Below the pieces are notes generated by a model. The model was not told the DNA's origin and ran no database searches. It worked only from the letters and a program-made list of their open reading frames with translations. From an uncultured Acidimicrobiales bacterium (GTDB taxonomy: Bacteria > Actinomycetota > Acidimicrobiia > Acidimicrobiales > SHLQ01): a stretch of 64,000 nt of DNA. Of this stretch, positions 33,478-42,497 are shown piece after piece. The stretch lies in assembly GCA_937922235.1 (NCBI GenBank), contig CAKZVC010000048.1:52513-116512 (forward strand), read 5' to 3'. The position numbers and the translations under genes are program-made. How positions within the stretch are numbered: position 1 is the first letter of the stretch; every line of letters starts with the position of its first letter.

Positions 33478-34011
33478 TTACGTTCCTGCCGTGAGGTCGA
33501 CCGTGAGGAACCCACCGCCCCAGCCGTTGGCCTGGTCGCGGCCTTCGATGGTCACGGTGGTGACATCGGCCGGAATCTCGATGCCTCCTTGTGAGCGCGT
33601 GAAAGGCTGCTCGCTGGCGTGATCGTGGGTCAGAACGCGGATGCCGTACTCGGTGCCGTCGGGGCCAACGACTCGCCACGCATCGGCGTACCGCTGCGGG
33701 GTGTCATAGGGAGATGAGAGCGTCACATCGAAACGCCACGCCCCGTCGCCTTCAGGTGTCGCTTGCGCTGCGAGCACATCGGGAAACTCGTCGGTGCTGG
33801 TCTCGTGCACAGTCGAGGCGGTGACCGCCTGGGGTGCGACTGGAGCTTCGGTTGTGGGAGCTGTCGAGTCGTCTGGGGCTTCAGTGACTTCGGAACTGTC
33901 TTCCGATGACGAGTCGGTGAGCGTCACGCTCGCTTCGGGTGCGAACTCGGGTTCGCTCGAACAACCAGCGAGCACGAGTGCGGCGGCGGCGAGAATCGCT
34001 AGGCGCCTCAT
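33478..34011 (-). CDS. Lipoprotein, unknown function
   Basis: 177 residues from ATG 34011. Signal peptide MRRLAILAAAALVLAGC with lipobox Cys17, an acidic Ser/Thr/Glu linker to about 75, then a beta-rich domain of about 100 residues (WRFDVTLSSPYDTPQRYADAWRVVGPDGTEYGIRVLTHDHASEQPFTRSQ). That domain resembles small Ig-like or DUF4352-type exported folds. The ATG overlaps the stop of the PAP2-like gene (ATGA) and the stop is immediately followed by the 28-residue peptide gene. The three should be produced together at the membrane. Confidence 0.82.
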   Translation of the reverse strand: MRRLAILAAAALVLAGCSSEPEFAPEASVTLTDSSSEDSSEVTEAPDDSTAPTTEAPVAPQAVTASTVHETSTDEFPDVLAAQATPEGDGAWRFDVTLSSPYDTPQRYADAWRVVGPDGTEYGIRVLTHDHASEQPFTRSQGGIEIPADVTTVTIEGRDQANGWGGGFLTVDLTAGT

Positions 34012-34643
34012 GCAGTAACGACGGTTTCGCTCTCGTTGCGGGCGGGCAACTTCGGCGGGTTTGCTTCGAGGACGATTGCGGCGGTGATGAGCGACAGCGC
34101 AATCACGATCGTCGAGCCAAGCGCATCGCTCGGCCACACCTCGCCGCTCACGATGAGCCGAATCGAAACCACGAGCGTGATGACGATGGAGACCTCGAGG
34201 ACGATCTGCCAAATGAGTTTCGGGGCGCCGACCCACCAGAGCATCATGACGACCATGCCCCAGAACACGCCAGTGTTGACGATCTCGCCGCTAGGAAACG
34301 AGCTTCCTTCGAAGCCTTCACCTGGCGCAGCTCGTCCTACCATTCCGCCAACCATGGCAGTCAGGACACGAGCAAACACTGCGGTCACGAGCACGGCGAT
34401 ACCGACTCGAACGTCGAGGGCGAAACCTACGCCAGCCAGGATCAACGTGCCGAGAATCAAGAGCCAGGTGCTGCTGAAGACCGAAGCTCCATCCCAGATG
34501 GACGTGTCGGTACCGTCGAGCAGCCAGGTCATCACAGGCTCTTCAACCTTTAACAGCGTGGAGGTGCGACTTCGCATGACGGCAGCTGCGGCGATCAACA
34601 ACCCAACTGCTGCAATCCACGCACGTGCCCAACTAGTTCGCAT
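34008..34643 (-). CDS. PAP2-like membrane protein lacking catalytic histidines
   Basis: 211 residues with about six membrane helices. The layout matches PAP2/undecaprenyl-pyrophosphate phosphatases: GGMVGRAAPGEG for the KX6RP region, SSFPSGE (115-120) for the PSGH motif, and SGEVWPSDALGS (166-177) for SRxxxxxHxxxD. Both family histidines are Glu here, and the first Lys/Arg motif is weak. The last Asp remains. It may be a non-catalytic paralogue or have shifted chemistry. First gene of the operon with the lipoprotein and small peptide. Confidence 0.72.
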   Translation of the reverse strand: MRTSWARAWIAAVGLLIAAAAVMRSRTSTLLKVEEPVMTWLLDGTDTSIWDGASVFSSTWLLILGTLILAGVGFALDVRVGIAVLVTAVFARVLTAMVGGMVGRAAPGEGFEGSSFPSGEIVNTGVFWGMVVMMLWWVGAPKLIWQIVLEVSIVITLVVSIRLIVSGEVWPSDALGSTIVIALSLITAAIVLEANPPKLPARNESETVVTA

Positions 34644-34689
34644 GCCAAGACTCTAACTCTCCACGTCACCAAACGGGAAGAGCGCGCCT

Positions 34690-34728
34690 CAAGTGGCGGA
34701 TTAGGGACTGTCCCTAATCCGCCACTTG
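34690..34728. repeat. Perfect 39-bp palindrome, REP-like
   Basis: CAAGTGGCGGATTAGGGAC (34690-34708), a single T, then its exact reverse complement (34710-34728). The core GGGACTGTCCC resembles the sequence family around the 11.7-kb repeats and REP elements. It lies between the divergent PAP2-like gene and a small membrane gene and could form a cruciform or RNA hairpin. Confidence 0.85.
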
Positions 34729-34806
34729 GGAGACCAGCAGATTTGGGACTCGAGAAAATTCGAGACTGTGCCGATGGTCACATCTACGGCGCTTGAGAGG
34801 AGCACA

Positions 34807-35052
34807 GTGAGCTTGGGATTGATCATGAACCTGATGGTGTTCGGTACGGGGCTGGCATGCATTGCGTTGGGCATTCACGTTCTCGGCGCGATCGCAACCG
34901 CAAAGTGGGCGGTGCGTCGCCCTCGTGAAGACCTCAGCGCATGGGCCGGATACGCCGAGAATGTGGCTGCGGGTTGGGAGTCGAGATTTGGCGTTCGGCT
35001 GCTCGGCGTTGGCTGGTTCCTGCTGGCGGTAGGGCTAGTTTTCAACGTCTGA
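34807..35052 (+). CDS. Small two-helix membrane protein, unknown
   Basis: 81 residues from GTG 34807, chosen because GAGAGGAG lies 5-12 bp upstream; in-frame starts at 34774 or 34726 would add unlikely residues and run into the palindrome. Two hydrophobic helices (about 2-26 and 60-80) flank a basic/acidic loop (RRPREDLSAWAGYAENVAAGW). No family recognised. It stands alone, 83 bp before the protease gene. Confidence 0.65.
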   Translation: MSLGLIMNLMVFGTGLACIALGIHVLGAIATAKWAVRRPREDLSAWAGYAENVAAGWESRFGVRLLGVGWFLLAVGLVFNV

Positions 35053-35135
35053 ACCTGGCGATGCTCGGTAGGGGGAAACCGGGTTAGCGCTGACATAGCG
35101 GCTCTGCTGTAGCTTGACCGTTCTCGGAGGAGAAC

Positions 35136-35894
35136 GTGGACCTGCCCAAACCAACGCAACGTATGTCTCGCACATCTCAACGCTCGACCCTGATGACCTC
35201 CATCGTGGTTGGGCTATTCACTATTTCGTTCGGACTTGTTGCCTGCGGTGGAGAACCGTCTGCGTCCACCGTTGAGGTGTCTCGGCCCGACATCGACGTC
35301 GTTGACGATTCGATCGTGCGCATCATCGCGTTCGGGTGTGGCGCGCCGACCGTCGGCACAGGCTTTGCTGTTGATACGAACCTGATCGTCACGAACGCGC
35401 ACATCGTCGCCGGCCGTGACACCGAAACACTCGCTGTGCAGCTCTTCGATGCCACCGAGTTTCCGGCTGTGCTCGTCGGGTTTGATCTCGACCTCGACCT
35501 CGCCTTACTCCGAATTGATTCGGGCAACTTCCAACCGCTCAATTTGCTGACCGAAGTACCACTCGTCGATGGGGTAGCGGTCGGCATCCGCACGAAGAAC
35601 GAAGAGAACGTCATCAACGAGGTCGAGTTCACCGTCGACGCACCGGTCATCGTCAACTGGGATGGCGTGTACCGCGACACCGAGTCGACCTACGACGGCA
35701 TCCGGATCGATGCCGAGATCCGCAAAGGCGATTCTGGTTCGCCGCTGCTCATCAACGATCGAGATGCGATTGGTCTTGTGCAATCGAAGGCGCGGAACTT
35801 CCCGCGGGGCTACGCCGTGCGATCGAGCGAAATCGCCGACTTTATTAAATCCGTGGATACCTCCGTAGAAGTGGTCGTAGATCGCTGTGCATGA
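35136..35894 (+). CDS. Trypsin-like serine protease, probable lipoprotein
   Basis: 252 residues from GTG 35136 with GGAGG just upstream. A basic N-terminus and hydrophobic segment end in a lipobox-like GLVACGG. The chymotrypsin-fold triad is visible: His89 (TNAHIV), Asp121 (LDLALL) and Ser200 (KGDSGSPL). No PDZ domain follows, unlike HtrA/DegP; it resembles short actinobacterial S1 proteases such as MarP-type catalytic domains without the membrane module. It acts outside the membrane. Substrate unknown. The acyl-CoA synthetase gene starts 15 bp later. Confidence 0.9.
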   Translation: MDLPKPTQRMSRTSQRSTLMTSIVVGLFTISFGLVACGGEPSASTVEVSRPDIDVVDDSIVRIIAFGCGAPTVGTGFAVDTNLIVTNAHIVAGRDTETLAVQLFDATEFPAVLVGFDLDLDLALLRIDSGNFQPLNLLTEVPLVDGVAVGIRTKNEENVINEVEFTVDAPVIVNWDGVYRDTESTYDGIRIDAEIRKGDSGSPLLINDRDAIGLVQSKARNFPRGYAVRSSEIADFIKSVDTSVEVVVDRCA

Positions 35895-35909
35895 GATAGT
35901 GGTCGAACT

Positions 35910-37631
35910 ATGTCAGCTGTCACACATCTCAATGGCGTCTTCGATTTCCTAGCCGCCCCAGGTTCACCGTTCGAGACGACCGAGGTCGAAGCCCGAGGTC
36001 AGAAATACACGGGCTACAAGAACGCTCCGCCCCAGGTTCGACAACTGTGGATGGCCGTCAAGGCCGACGACAGCGATGACTACCTCGTCTACGAAGACGA
36101 GCGCATGACCTACGGCGAGGCTCGAGCTCGCGTGCTGCAGGTGGCGAACGGCCTCATCAACGACTTCGGCGTGAAGCCCGGCGACAGCGTCGGCTTGGCA
36201 CTGCGCAACTACCCCGAATGGGTGCTCGGCTGGTGGGCGATCCAGATGGCAGGCGCGGTTGCCGTCGAGATGAACTCGTTCTGGAACGGTGAAGAGCTCA
36301 CCTACGGCGTGACTGACAGCGGCTCGGCAGTGATGATCGTCGACCAAGCCCGTCACGATTCACTGCTCGCCCACAAGGACGCGATCGCCGACGCTGGCGT
36401 CGACATGAAGATGATCCTCGTGCGCGGTGACGGAGAGGCCAGCGAAGGAGCTGTTCGTTGGGAAGATGTGACTGGCGACGAGTCGGTCCCCGCGGTTGAG
36501 TTCGGGCCCGACGATCGTGCCGCAATGGTCTACACGTCTGGCACCACCGCGTTCCCGAAGGGTGTTGTGCACTCACAGCGCAACGTCGTCACCAACCATA
36601 TGAACATGATCAACCTCACCGTGGGCATGCGCCTCGCCGAGGTTTCCGCCATGGGTGGCGATCCGCTGGAAGCGGCCGCTGCTGTCGAGAAGGCGCCACA
36701 AACCGTCATGCTCGTGGCCGTGCCGCTGTTCCACGTGACAGGCTCGCACTGCGTCATGCTTCCCATCACCGGCACTGGCGGCAAGCTCGTCCTCATGTAC
36801 AAGTGGAACGCCGAGAAGGCCCTCGAGCTCATCGAGCGCGAGAAGGTCTCGAGCTTCACCGGTGTGCCGACCATGACCATGGACATGCTCGCCTCACCCG
36901 ACTGGGACACCCGCGACACGTCCTCGTTGCAGGCCATGGGATCGGGCGGCGCCCCGAACCCGCCGCACATGGTGGCCAAGGTCGACGAGATGGTCGAGAA
37001 CGCCTCGGCAACGCAGGGCTATGGCCTCAGCGAGGTCAGCGGAATCGCGACGGCAAACGGCGGCATGTTCTACAAGGAGAAGCCAGGCTCGTGTGGCGTC
37101 GGCCCACGCGTTGGCGAGACCAAGGTTGTCGACGAAGACGGCAACACGCTGCCAAACGGCGAGCGCGGCGAGCTGTGCCTTCGTGGCCCACACGTCTTTG
37201 TTGAGTACCACAACAAGCCCGAGGCGACCGCCGAAGCGATCGACCCTGAGGGCTGGTTCCACACTGGCGATATTGCGATCATCGACGACGATGGTTTCGT
37301 GTCGATCGTCGATCGAGCAAAGGACGTTGTCATCCGTGGAGGCGAGAACGTCGGTTCCGCCGAGGTTGAAGCTGCGATTGCGAAGCACCCAGCCGTGCAC
37401 GAGTGCGCCGTCTTTGGCGTTCCGCACGAACGCCTTGGTGAGGAAGTTGCCGTGGCCGTCTACCCGATTGCTGGCCAGAGCATTGACCCATCCGAGCTGC
37501 AGCAGTTCGCCAAAGAGTCACTTGCCGCATTCAAGGTTCCAGCGCACGTGTTCGTCCACGACGAGCCGCTGCCGAAGAACCCGAACGGCAAGGTGCTCAA
37601 GCGTCAGCTCCGGGAAGAAGCGGCTCAGTAA
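35910..37631 (+). CDS. Acyl-CoA synthetase (AMP-forming)
   Basis: 573 residues of the ANL superfamily. ATP/AMP loop MVYTSGTTAFPKGVVHS (A3), TQGYGLSEVSG (A5), GWFHTGDIAIIDDDGFVSIVDRAKDVVIRGGENVGSAEVE (A7-A8), and C-terminal PKNPNGKVLKR with the catalytic lysine (A10). It activates a carboxylic acid via the adenylate and transfers it to CoA. Size and sequence suggest a medium- or long-chain fatty-acid CoA ligase; the chain length is not readable. A hairpin terminator follows. Confidence 0.93.
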   Translation: MSAVTHLNGVFDFLAAPGSPFETTEVEARGQKYTGYKNAPPQVRQLWMAVKADDSDDYLVYEDERMTYGEARARVLQVANGLINDFGVKPGDSVGLALRNYPEWVLGWWAIQMAGAVAVEMNSFWNGEELTYGVTDSGSAVMIVDQARHDSLLAHKDAIADAGVDMKMILVRGDGEASEGAVRWEDVTGDESVPAVEFGPDDRAAMVYTSGTTAFPKGVVHSQRNVVTNHMNMINLTVGMRLAEVSAMGGDPLEAAAAVEKAPQTVMLVAVPLFHVTGSHCVMLPITGTGGKLVLMYKWNAEKALELIEREKVSSFTGVPTMTMDMLASPDWDTRDTSSLQAMGSGGAPNPPHMVAKVDEMVENASATQGYGLSEVSGIATANGGMFYKEKPGSCGVGPRVGETKVVDEDGNTLPNGERGELCLRGPHVFVEYHNKPEATAEAIDPEGWFHTGDIAIIDDDGFVSIVDRAKDVVIRGGENVGSAEVEAAIAKHPAVHECAVFGVPHERLGEEVAVAVYPIAGQSIDPSELQQFAKESLAAFKVPAHVFVHDEPLPKNPNGKVLKRQLREEAAQ

Positions 37632-37642
37632 CACCTGAGGAA

Positions 37643-37674
37643 CACCCCGGTTCGGGAATTCATGAACCGGGGTG
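37643..37674 (+). terminator. Terminator-like hairpin after acyl-CoA synthetase
   Basis: CACCCCGGTTC (37643-37653) pairs perfectly with GAACCGGGGTG (37664-37674), 10-nt loop. Only a short T tract follows. It sits 12 bp past the stop and 18 bp before msrA. Confidence 0.6.
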
Positions 37675-37691
37675 CTGCGTTAGTCTGAAAT

Positions 37692-38324
37692 ATGTTCTTC
37701 AAACAACGCGAGCCCGAAATGATCTCCGCCGCTGACGCCCTTCCAGGACGTGAGCAATCGATGCCGGTCGCAGCTGAGCACCTGATCCTTGGCACACCGA
37801 TGGTGCCACCGTTCCCCGATGGCATGGAGCAGATCGTTCTTGGCATGGGCTGCTTCTGGGGAGCAGAGCGCTTCTTCTGGCAGATGGAGGGTGTCTACAC
37901 CACAGCTGTTGGCTACGCCGGCGGCTACACGCCGAACCCCACCTATGAAGAGACGTGCACCGGCAAGACGGGCCACACCGAAGCCGTGCTCGTCGTGTAC
38001 GACCCGGCCAAGGTCGACCTCGAAGCGATCCTTGCTGTCTTTTGGGAGAACCACGATGCCACGACGGCGAACCGTCAAGGCAACGACGTCGGCACCCAAT
38101 ACCGGAGTGCGATCTACACCGCGTCACCAGAGCAGCGCGCCGTCGTCGATGCGTCGGTCGAGAAGTACCAGGCCAAGCTGACCGACGGTGGCTTTGGCCA
38201 GATCAGTACCGAAGTCGCCGACGCTGGCATCTTCTACTACGCCGAGGACTACCACCAGCAGTATCTCCAGAAGAACCCCGGCGGCTACTGCAACCACGGC
38301 TTCTGCCAGGTTTCCTACGCCTAG
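37692..38324 (+). CDS. msrA: Peptide methionine sulfoxide reductase A
   Basis: 210 residues. Catalytic Cys54 in [10 protein letters not shown], substrate-pocket residues in [25 protein letters not shown], the conserved [16 protein letters not shown], and [11 protein letters not shown]. Two C-terminal cysteines ([10 protein letters not shown]) are the usual resolving cysteines for thioredoxin recycling. It reduces methionine-S-sulfoxide in proteins. The N-terminal 45 residues, with an extra segment ([14 protein letters not shown]), match the longer MsrA form of actinobacteria and gamma-proteobacteria. Confidence 0.95.
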   Translation: MFFKQREPEMISAADALPGREQSMPVAAEHLILGTPMVPPFPDGMEQIVLGMGCFWGAERFFWQMEGVYTTAVGYAGGYTPNPTYEETCTGKTGHTEAVLVVYDPAKVDLEAILAVFWENHDATTANRQGNDVGTQYRSAIYTASPEQRAVVDASVEKYQAKLTDGGFGQISTEVADAGIFYYAEDYHQQYLQKNPGGYCNHGFCQVSYA

Positions 38325-38334
38325 GTAGCTACCG

Positions 38335-39096
38335 CTATTGCGGATTGACGGCCTCTTCGCCGGTCGACCCGTCAACAACGCGCTGACCGGCGTACGGCCG
38401 CTCCAGGTCAATCGTGATCCCGTCCTGGCAGTCCGGGCTTTCCGCCTCCTCACCAAGCGCGTTCGTGGTCGGCGGTGAATAGCTCTCGGTGACCTCCACC
38501 GTGATCACTTCGTCGGTTTGTGTCGTCTGAATATCGGCGATCGTTGCGTTGCAGGCGTTCAGTCCGATGCTCATCTTCTCGCCGTTGCTGAATACCTCGA
38601 AGTCGTCAAAGGTGACCGGACGGGTGAGCACCTCTGGAGGGGGCGTGATCGCCACCCCGCCAAGGCTGGTCGGCGAGCGTCCGAGGTCGCGGCAAGCATT
38701 GAGAACGGCGAGAGCCTCGTCCGACATGTCGTTGACCACGCGTGACCCGATGCCGCCCGAAGCGGTGAGCTCGGTTCCGACTGCTGCGAACTCGCCATTT
38801 GGCAGGACAATGCCTGGAGGATCGTCTTGCCAAGTGGTGCCATACGGCCAGATGACAACGGGGTTTGATTGAGCAGGCTGGCTGGATGAGAGAAACACGC
38901 ATCCGTTCTCGATCGTGAGTGCGCCAAGGATCTCGGCTCCGTCGCCCTGAAAGTCCGGGTCGGTGCGCACGAGGAGTCCGCCGGCCGGGTCGCCAACATC
39001 TTGCATCGCGACCGGTGAGCCGCTGCACGCAGCGAGGAGCAGTGCGAGCACGGTGGTGCTCAGAGCGAGCAGTTTTGGTTGGTGAGAAGTGGCCAT
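38335..39096 (-). CDS. Lipoprotein, unknown function
   Basis: 253 residues from ATG 39096 with AAGGA just upstream; the longer frame runs into the divergent promoter. Signal peptide with lipobox LLLAACSGS. The mature part is a mixed domain with two or three cysteines (NGCVFL, NACRDL, LNACNA, DCQDG) that may form disulfides. Repeated IENGCVFLSS and GTTWQDDPPGIVLPNGEFAAVGTEL segments look strand-rich. No recognised family. It converges with msrA and diverges from the FAS1-OmpA gene. Confidence 0.8.
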   Translation of the reverse strand: MATSHQPKLLALSTTVLALLLAACSGSPVAMQDVGDPAGGLLVRTDPDFQGDGAEILGALTIENGCVFLSSSQPAQSNPVVIWPYGTTWQDDPPGIVLPNGEFAAVGTELTASGGIGSRVVNDMSDEALAVLNACRDLGRSPTSLGGVAITPPPEVLTRPVTFDDFEVFSNGEKMSIGLNACNATIADIQTTQTDEVITVEVTESYSPPTTNALGEEAESPDCQDGITIDLERPYAGQRVVDGSTGEEAVNPQ

Positions 39097-39267
39097 AGTC
39101 CTTCTACGCCTGACGTAGCGCGCGAGTTCCGCCATCGGGCGTGTGCAATTTAACCACGAGGCTGATTTCACAGGCGGTCGGCTACACGTCGCGGCCCCGT
39201 ATGCAAGTACACTCCTTCGTGGCTCGATGCACGGCAATCGAGCATGACTCACAGAGGGAAGCGTTAC

Positions 39268-40272
39268 ATGTTCGATGACGAAGAAGAAGACCAAGGGTTC
39301 TTCCTCCTAGTACTTGGTGTCCTGGCAGCAATCCTGCTGATCGTGACCGTTGTTGCCCAAGGTGGCGACGATCTGCCACCGTCGACCGTCACTGGTCCGG
39401 CACCTGAAGAAACGACCACCGAGGCGCCAACGACGACCACGGAAGCTCCAGCAACCACCGAAGCGGCTGCTGAGCCAGAGACGACGACCACCACGGAGGC
39501 ACCGGCTCCTGAGCCGACCACGATGTGGGGCGCAATGAACGACTCGGGTCAGGCCGGCCAGTTCGCAGCCATCGGCGGCGCACTTGGTCTCCAGGCAGCG
39601 CTCGAGAGCAGCGATGGTCCGCCACGCACGCTCTTCGCTCCGTCGGATGAGGCACTTGCCAAGCTCGACCCAGCAACGATCAACGCCATCGCTAGCGACC
39701 CTGCTCGAGCGAACGCCCTCGTTGGATACCACATCCTTCCCGAGGCGCTTTCGGCTGAAGAACTGATCGCACTCGACGGACAGCAGATCCAGACGTCGAC
39801 CGGTCTTCCAATGGACATCACCGTTGTTGACGGTGAGGTAGTCATCAACGGCACCAGCCGGGTTGTCTCGGCTGACTTCGAAGCTGACAACGGCACCGTC
39901 CACATCATCGAGACGATCCTCACCCCGCCAACGGTCAACCAGGTCATCGGCCTTGAGAACATCGAGTTCGAAGTGAGCTCGGCTGTCATCACCGCTGCTG
40001 GCCAGGCTGAGCTTGGCAAGGCCGTCACCTTCTTCACCGAGAACGAAGGGGCAAACGCTCAGATCGCCGGACACACCGACACCGATGGTGGCGAAGAGGG
40101 CAACCTCGCACTGTCACAGGCACGTGCTGAGTCGGTCAAGCAGTTCCTCGTCGACAACGGCATTGCCGAAGAGCGCCTGACGCCAGTTGGCTTTGGTGAG
40201 ACGCAGCCGATCCTCGTCGACGGAGTCGAAGACAAGGCCGCATCTCGTCGAATTGAGTTCGATATTCGTTAG
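39268..40272 (+). CDS. Membrane-anchored FAS1 (fasciclin) plus OmpA-like domain protein
   Basis: 334 residues from ATG 39268, chosen for GAGGGAA 8-14 bp upstream; an ATG 24 bp earlier is in frame. An acidic cytoplasmic head (FDDEEEDQ), one membrane helix (about 11-31), a Thr/Glu/Pro linker (about 40-85), a FAS1 adhesion domain (about 86-220, with LFAPSDEALAKL, VGYHILPEALSAEEL and VHIIETILTPP), then an OmpA-like peptidoglycan-binding domain (about 225-334, with IAGHTDTDGGEEGNLALSQARAESV and ASRRIEFDIR). It probably ties a surface adhesion module to the wall. A strong terminator follows. Confidence 0.88.
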   Translation: MFDDEEEDQGFFLLVLGVLAAILLIVTVVAQGGDDLPPSTVTGPAPEETTTEAPTTTTEAPATTEAAAEPETTTTTEAPAPEPTTMWGAMNDSGQAGQFAAIGGALGLQAALESSDGPPRTLFAPSDEALAKLDPATINAIASDPARANALVGYHILPEALSAEELIALDGQQIQTSTGLPMDITVVDGEVVINGTSRVVSADFEADNGTVHIIETILTPPTVNQVIGLENIEFEVSSAVITAAGQAELGKAVTFFTENEGANAQIAGHTDTDGGEEGNLALSQARAESVKQFLVDNGIAEERLTPVGFGETQPILVDGVEDKAASRRIEFDIR

Positions 40273-40314
40273 TTCGACCTTGGTTTCTGCAAAGAGACCG
40301 TGAATAAGTCCGTA

Positions 40315-40355
40315 AGAAGAGCCCGGGGTTGCTGAAAGCAGCGCCGGGCTCTTCT
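40315..40355 (+). terminator. Terminator-like hairpin after the FAS1-OmpA gene
   Basis: AGAAGAGCCCGG (40315-40326) pairs perfectly with CCGGGCTCTTCT (40344-40355); the 17-nt loop contains GCTGAAAGCAGC, itself a hairpin. It ends 12 bp before the response-regulator ATG, so it may attenuate readthrough. Confidence 0.75.
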
Positions 40356-40367
40356 ACGTTTGTGGGT

Positions 40368-41063
40368 ATGGAACCAGCCACCGGCAAGACTTCGCTTCTC
40401 TACGCAGAGGACGATCAGAGCGTTCGTGAAGCACTCGTGCGGGCGCTCACGTTCGAGGGCTACGACGTTCACGCCGTGAGCGACGGAGCTCAGGCCCTCG
40501 AGGCGCTGATGACCACCGAACCCGAGGTCATCGTGCTCGACGTCATGATGCCGGGCGTCGACGGGCTTGCCGCGTGTCGTCGAATCCGAGAGAAAGGCAT
40601 CCGCACGCCCGTGCTGATGCTGACTGCTCGGGTTGATGTTGCCGATCGTGTTGCCGGCCTCGACGCCGGCGCCGACGACTATTTGGTGAAACCGTTCGAT
40701 CTTGACGAGCTACTCGCTCGACTTCGTGCGCTTGTTCGCCGCGGCACGGTCGTCGAGTCTGAGGCCGAGGTTCTTCAGGTCGAAGACATGATGCTCGACC
40801 TTGCTCGCCGTGAAGTGCGTCGTGGAAACACCGTGATCGATCTGACCAAAACCGAGTTCGAGCTTCTGGCGCTGCTTATGCACAACTCGGGCATCGTGCT
40901 GACTCGTGACGTCATCTACGAACGCATCTGGGGCTACGACTTCGAAACAAACTCGAAGTCGCTCGATGTGTACATTGGCTATCTGCGCCGCAAGACCGAG
41001 GTCGACGACCTGCCTCGGCTGATCCACACCGTGCGCGGCGTGGGGTACACGGCGCGAGCCTGA
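40368..41063 (+). CDS. OmpR-family response regulator, MprA-like
   Basis: 231 residues from ATG 40368. Receiver: LLYAEDDQSVREALVRAL, phosphoacceptor Asp58 in VIVLDVMMPGVDGL, TARV, and KPFDLDELLARLRAL. Winged helix: LTKTEFELLALLMHNSGIVLTRDVIYERIWGYDFETNSKSLDVYIGYLRRKTE and a terminal RGVGYTARA. Sequence and the adjacent kinase resemble mycobacterial MprAB, which responds to envelope stress (family knowledge). The kinase gene follows after 27 bp. Confidence 0.93.
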   Translation: MEPATGKTSLLYAEDDQSVREALVRALTFEGYDVHAVSDGAQALEALMTTEPEVIVLDVMMPGVDGLAACRRIREKGIRTPVLMLTARVDVADRVAGLDAGADDYLVKPFDLDELLARLRALVRRGTVVESEAEVLQVEDMMLDLARREVRRGNTVIDLTKTEFELLALLMHNSGIVLTRDVIYERIWGYDFETNSKSLDVYIGYLRRKTEVDDLPRLIHTVRGVGYTARA

Positions 41064-41090
41064 TGAGCCGAAACCGATGAGCCGAAACCT

Positions 41091-42497
41091 ATGAGTCTGC
41101 GCTGGCGCCTCACCGCAGTGATCGGCGGTGTGGTTGCCCTCATGTTGTTCACCGCGAGCTTCCTGGCCTACGTCAGCGCCGAGCGCGAGCTGAACGATCA
41201 GGTGGATGAGTTCCTGCTGACTCGATCGCGCGAGACCGAGCTCGGGCTCGACACCGCCCAGGCGCTGCCGATCGACTTGTCGGCACGTGATGCCCGTGGC
41301 TTTCAACGCGGCACGATCGATGCACTGACCCGAGCTGATGCGAGCATTCAGCTGTTGCTCGACAACGGCGAGCGAGCATTGGTTATCTCGGGGTTCGCGC
41401 TTCCAGTCACAACCTCCGACATCAACATCGCGACGCTGCCCGAAAGCGACACGATCGTGCGCGACCGGTTCGACCGCGAACTTGAAGGTGAAGACGGTGA
41501 GACGAGCAAGTACCGGGTACTTGTGTCCTCAAACTCGCGCGGGGCACTGATGGTGGCTCGTCCGCTCGATGACATCACCCAGACGCTCAACGGCTTGCGC
41601 GGGTGGCTGATCATGATCAGTATCTCGGGCTCGTTGGCTGCAGGCCTGGTGGGCTGGCTGGTTGCTGACCGGGTGCTTCGGCCCGTGTCGAGGCTTGCTG
41701 CCGCAACCGAGCAGGTGGCCGAGACCCGCCGCTTCGACGCTGACCTTCGCGTCGAAGGCAGCGATGAGCTCGGTGCGCTCGCTCGAAGTTTCAACACGAT
41801 GCTGTCGACCTTGCGAGCCTCGCGTGAACAGCAAGAGCGACTCGTCCGTGATGCCAATCACGAGCTTCGCACTCCGCTTACGAGCCTGCGAACCAACCTC
41901 GACGTGCTGCGTCGTCGCCACTCAGAGATCGAACCCAACCAGCGAGAGTCGATCATCGAAGAGATGGACGGTGAGGTCCGTGAGCTCACCGAGCTCGTCA
42001 CCGAGCTTGTTGGGTTTGCGACAAACTCGACGACGCTTGACCCCGAGTCGTTTGTTGAAGTCGACCTGGTAACTGCCTGTACCGCAATGGCTGATCGAAC
42101 AATCCGACGAACTGGCCGTGTGATTGTGGTTGAAGGCGTCGGCTCCGCGCCGGTGCTGGGCGACCCGAGCGGCCTTGATCGTGCCATCGGCAACTTGGTC
42201 GGCAACGCCGTGAAGTTCAGCGAAGCACATCAGCCGATCACGATCGTGGTTGGTCCTGACTCAGTTGAGGTGCACGACCGTGGCCCCGGCATCAAACCCG
42301 ACGACCTCGGACGGATCTTCGATCGCTTCTATCGCTCCGATGCCACTCGCACGATGCCTGGTTCGGGTCTGGGCCTTGCGATCGTGTCCGATATTGCGTT
42401 TGCGCACGGCGGAGAGACCTTCGCTCGCAACCGCGATGGCGGGGGAGCGGTCGTTGGTTTCACGATGGCGCCCGACCTTCCGAGCCTCTCGGCCTGA
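41091..42497 (+). CDS. Sensor histidine kinase, MprB-like
   Basis: 468 residues. Two membrane helices (about 7-28 and 172-193) flank a sensor region of about 140 residues. HAMP follows ([18 protein letters not shown]), then the phosphoacceptor His257 in [21 protein letters not shown]. The ATPase domain has VGNAVKF (N-box), [14 protein letters not shown] and GSGLGLAIV. The H-box is nearly identical to the MprB type. The start is ATG 41091. Just before it, the 14-bp string GATGAGCCGAAACC occurs twice in tandem (41062-41089), offering decoy ATGs in other frames. Confidence 0.92.
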   Translation: MSLRWRLTAVIGGVVALMLFTASFLAYVSAERELNDQVDEFLLTRSRETELGLDTAQALPIDLSARDARGFQRGTIDALTRADASIQLLLDNGERALVISGFALPVTTSDINIATLPESDTIVRDRFDRELEGEDGETSKYRVLVSSNSRGALMVARPLDDITQTLNGLRGWLIMISISGSLAAGLVGWLVADRVLRPVSRLAAATEQVAETRRFDADLRVEGSDELGALARSFNTMLSTLRASREQQERLVRDANHELRTPLTSLRTNLDVLRRRHSEIEPNQRESIIEEMDGEVRELTELVTELVGFATNSTTLDPESFVEVDLVTACTAMADRTIRRTGRVIVVEGVGSAPVLGDPSGLDRAIGNLVGNAVKFSEAHQPITIVVGPDSVEVHDRGPGIKPDDLGRIFDRFYRSDATRTMPGSGLGLAIVSDIAFAHGGETFARNRDGGGAVVGFTMAPDLPSLSA

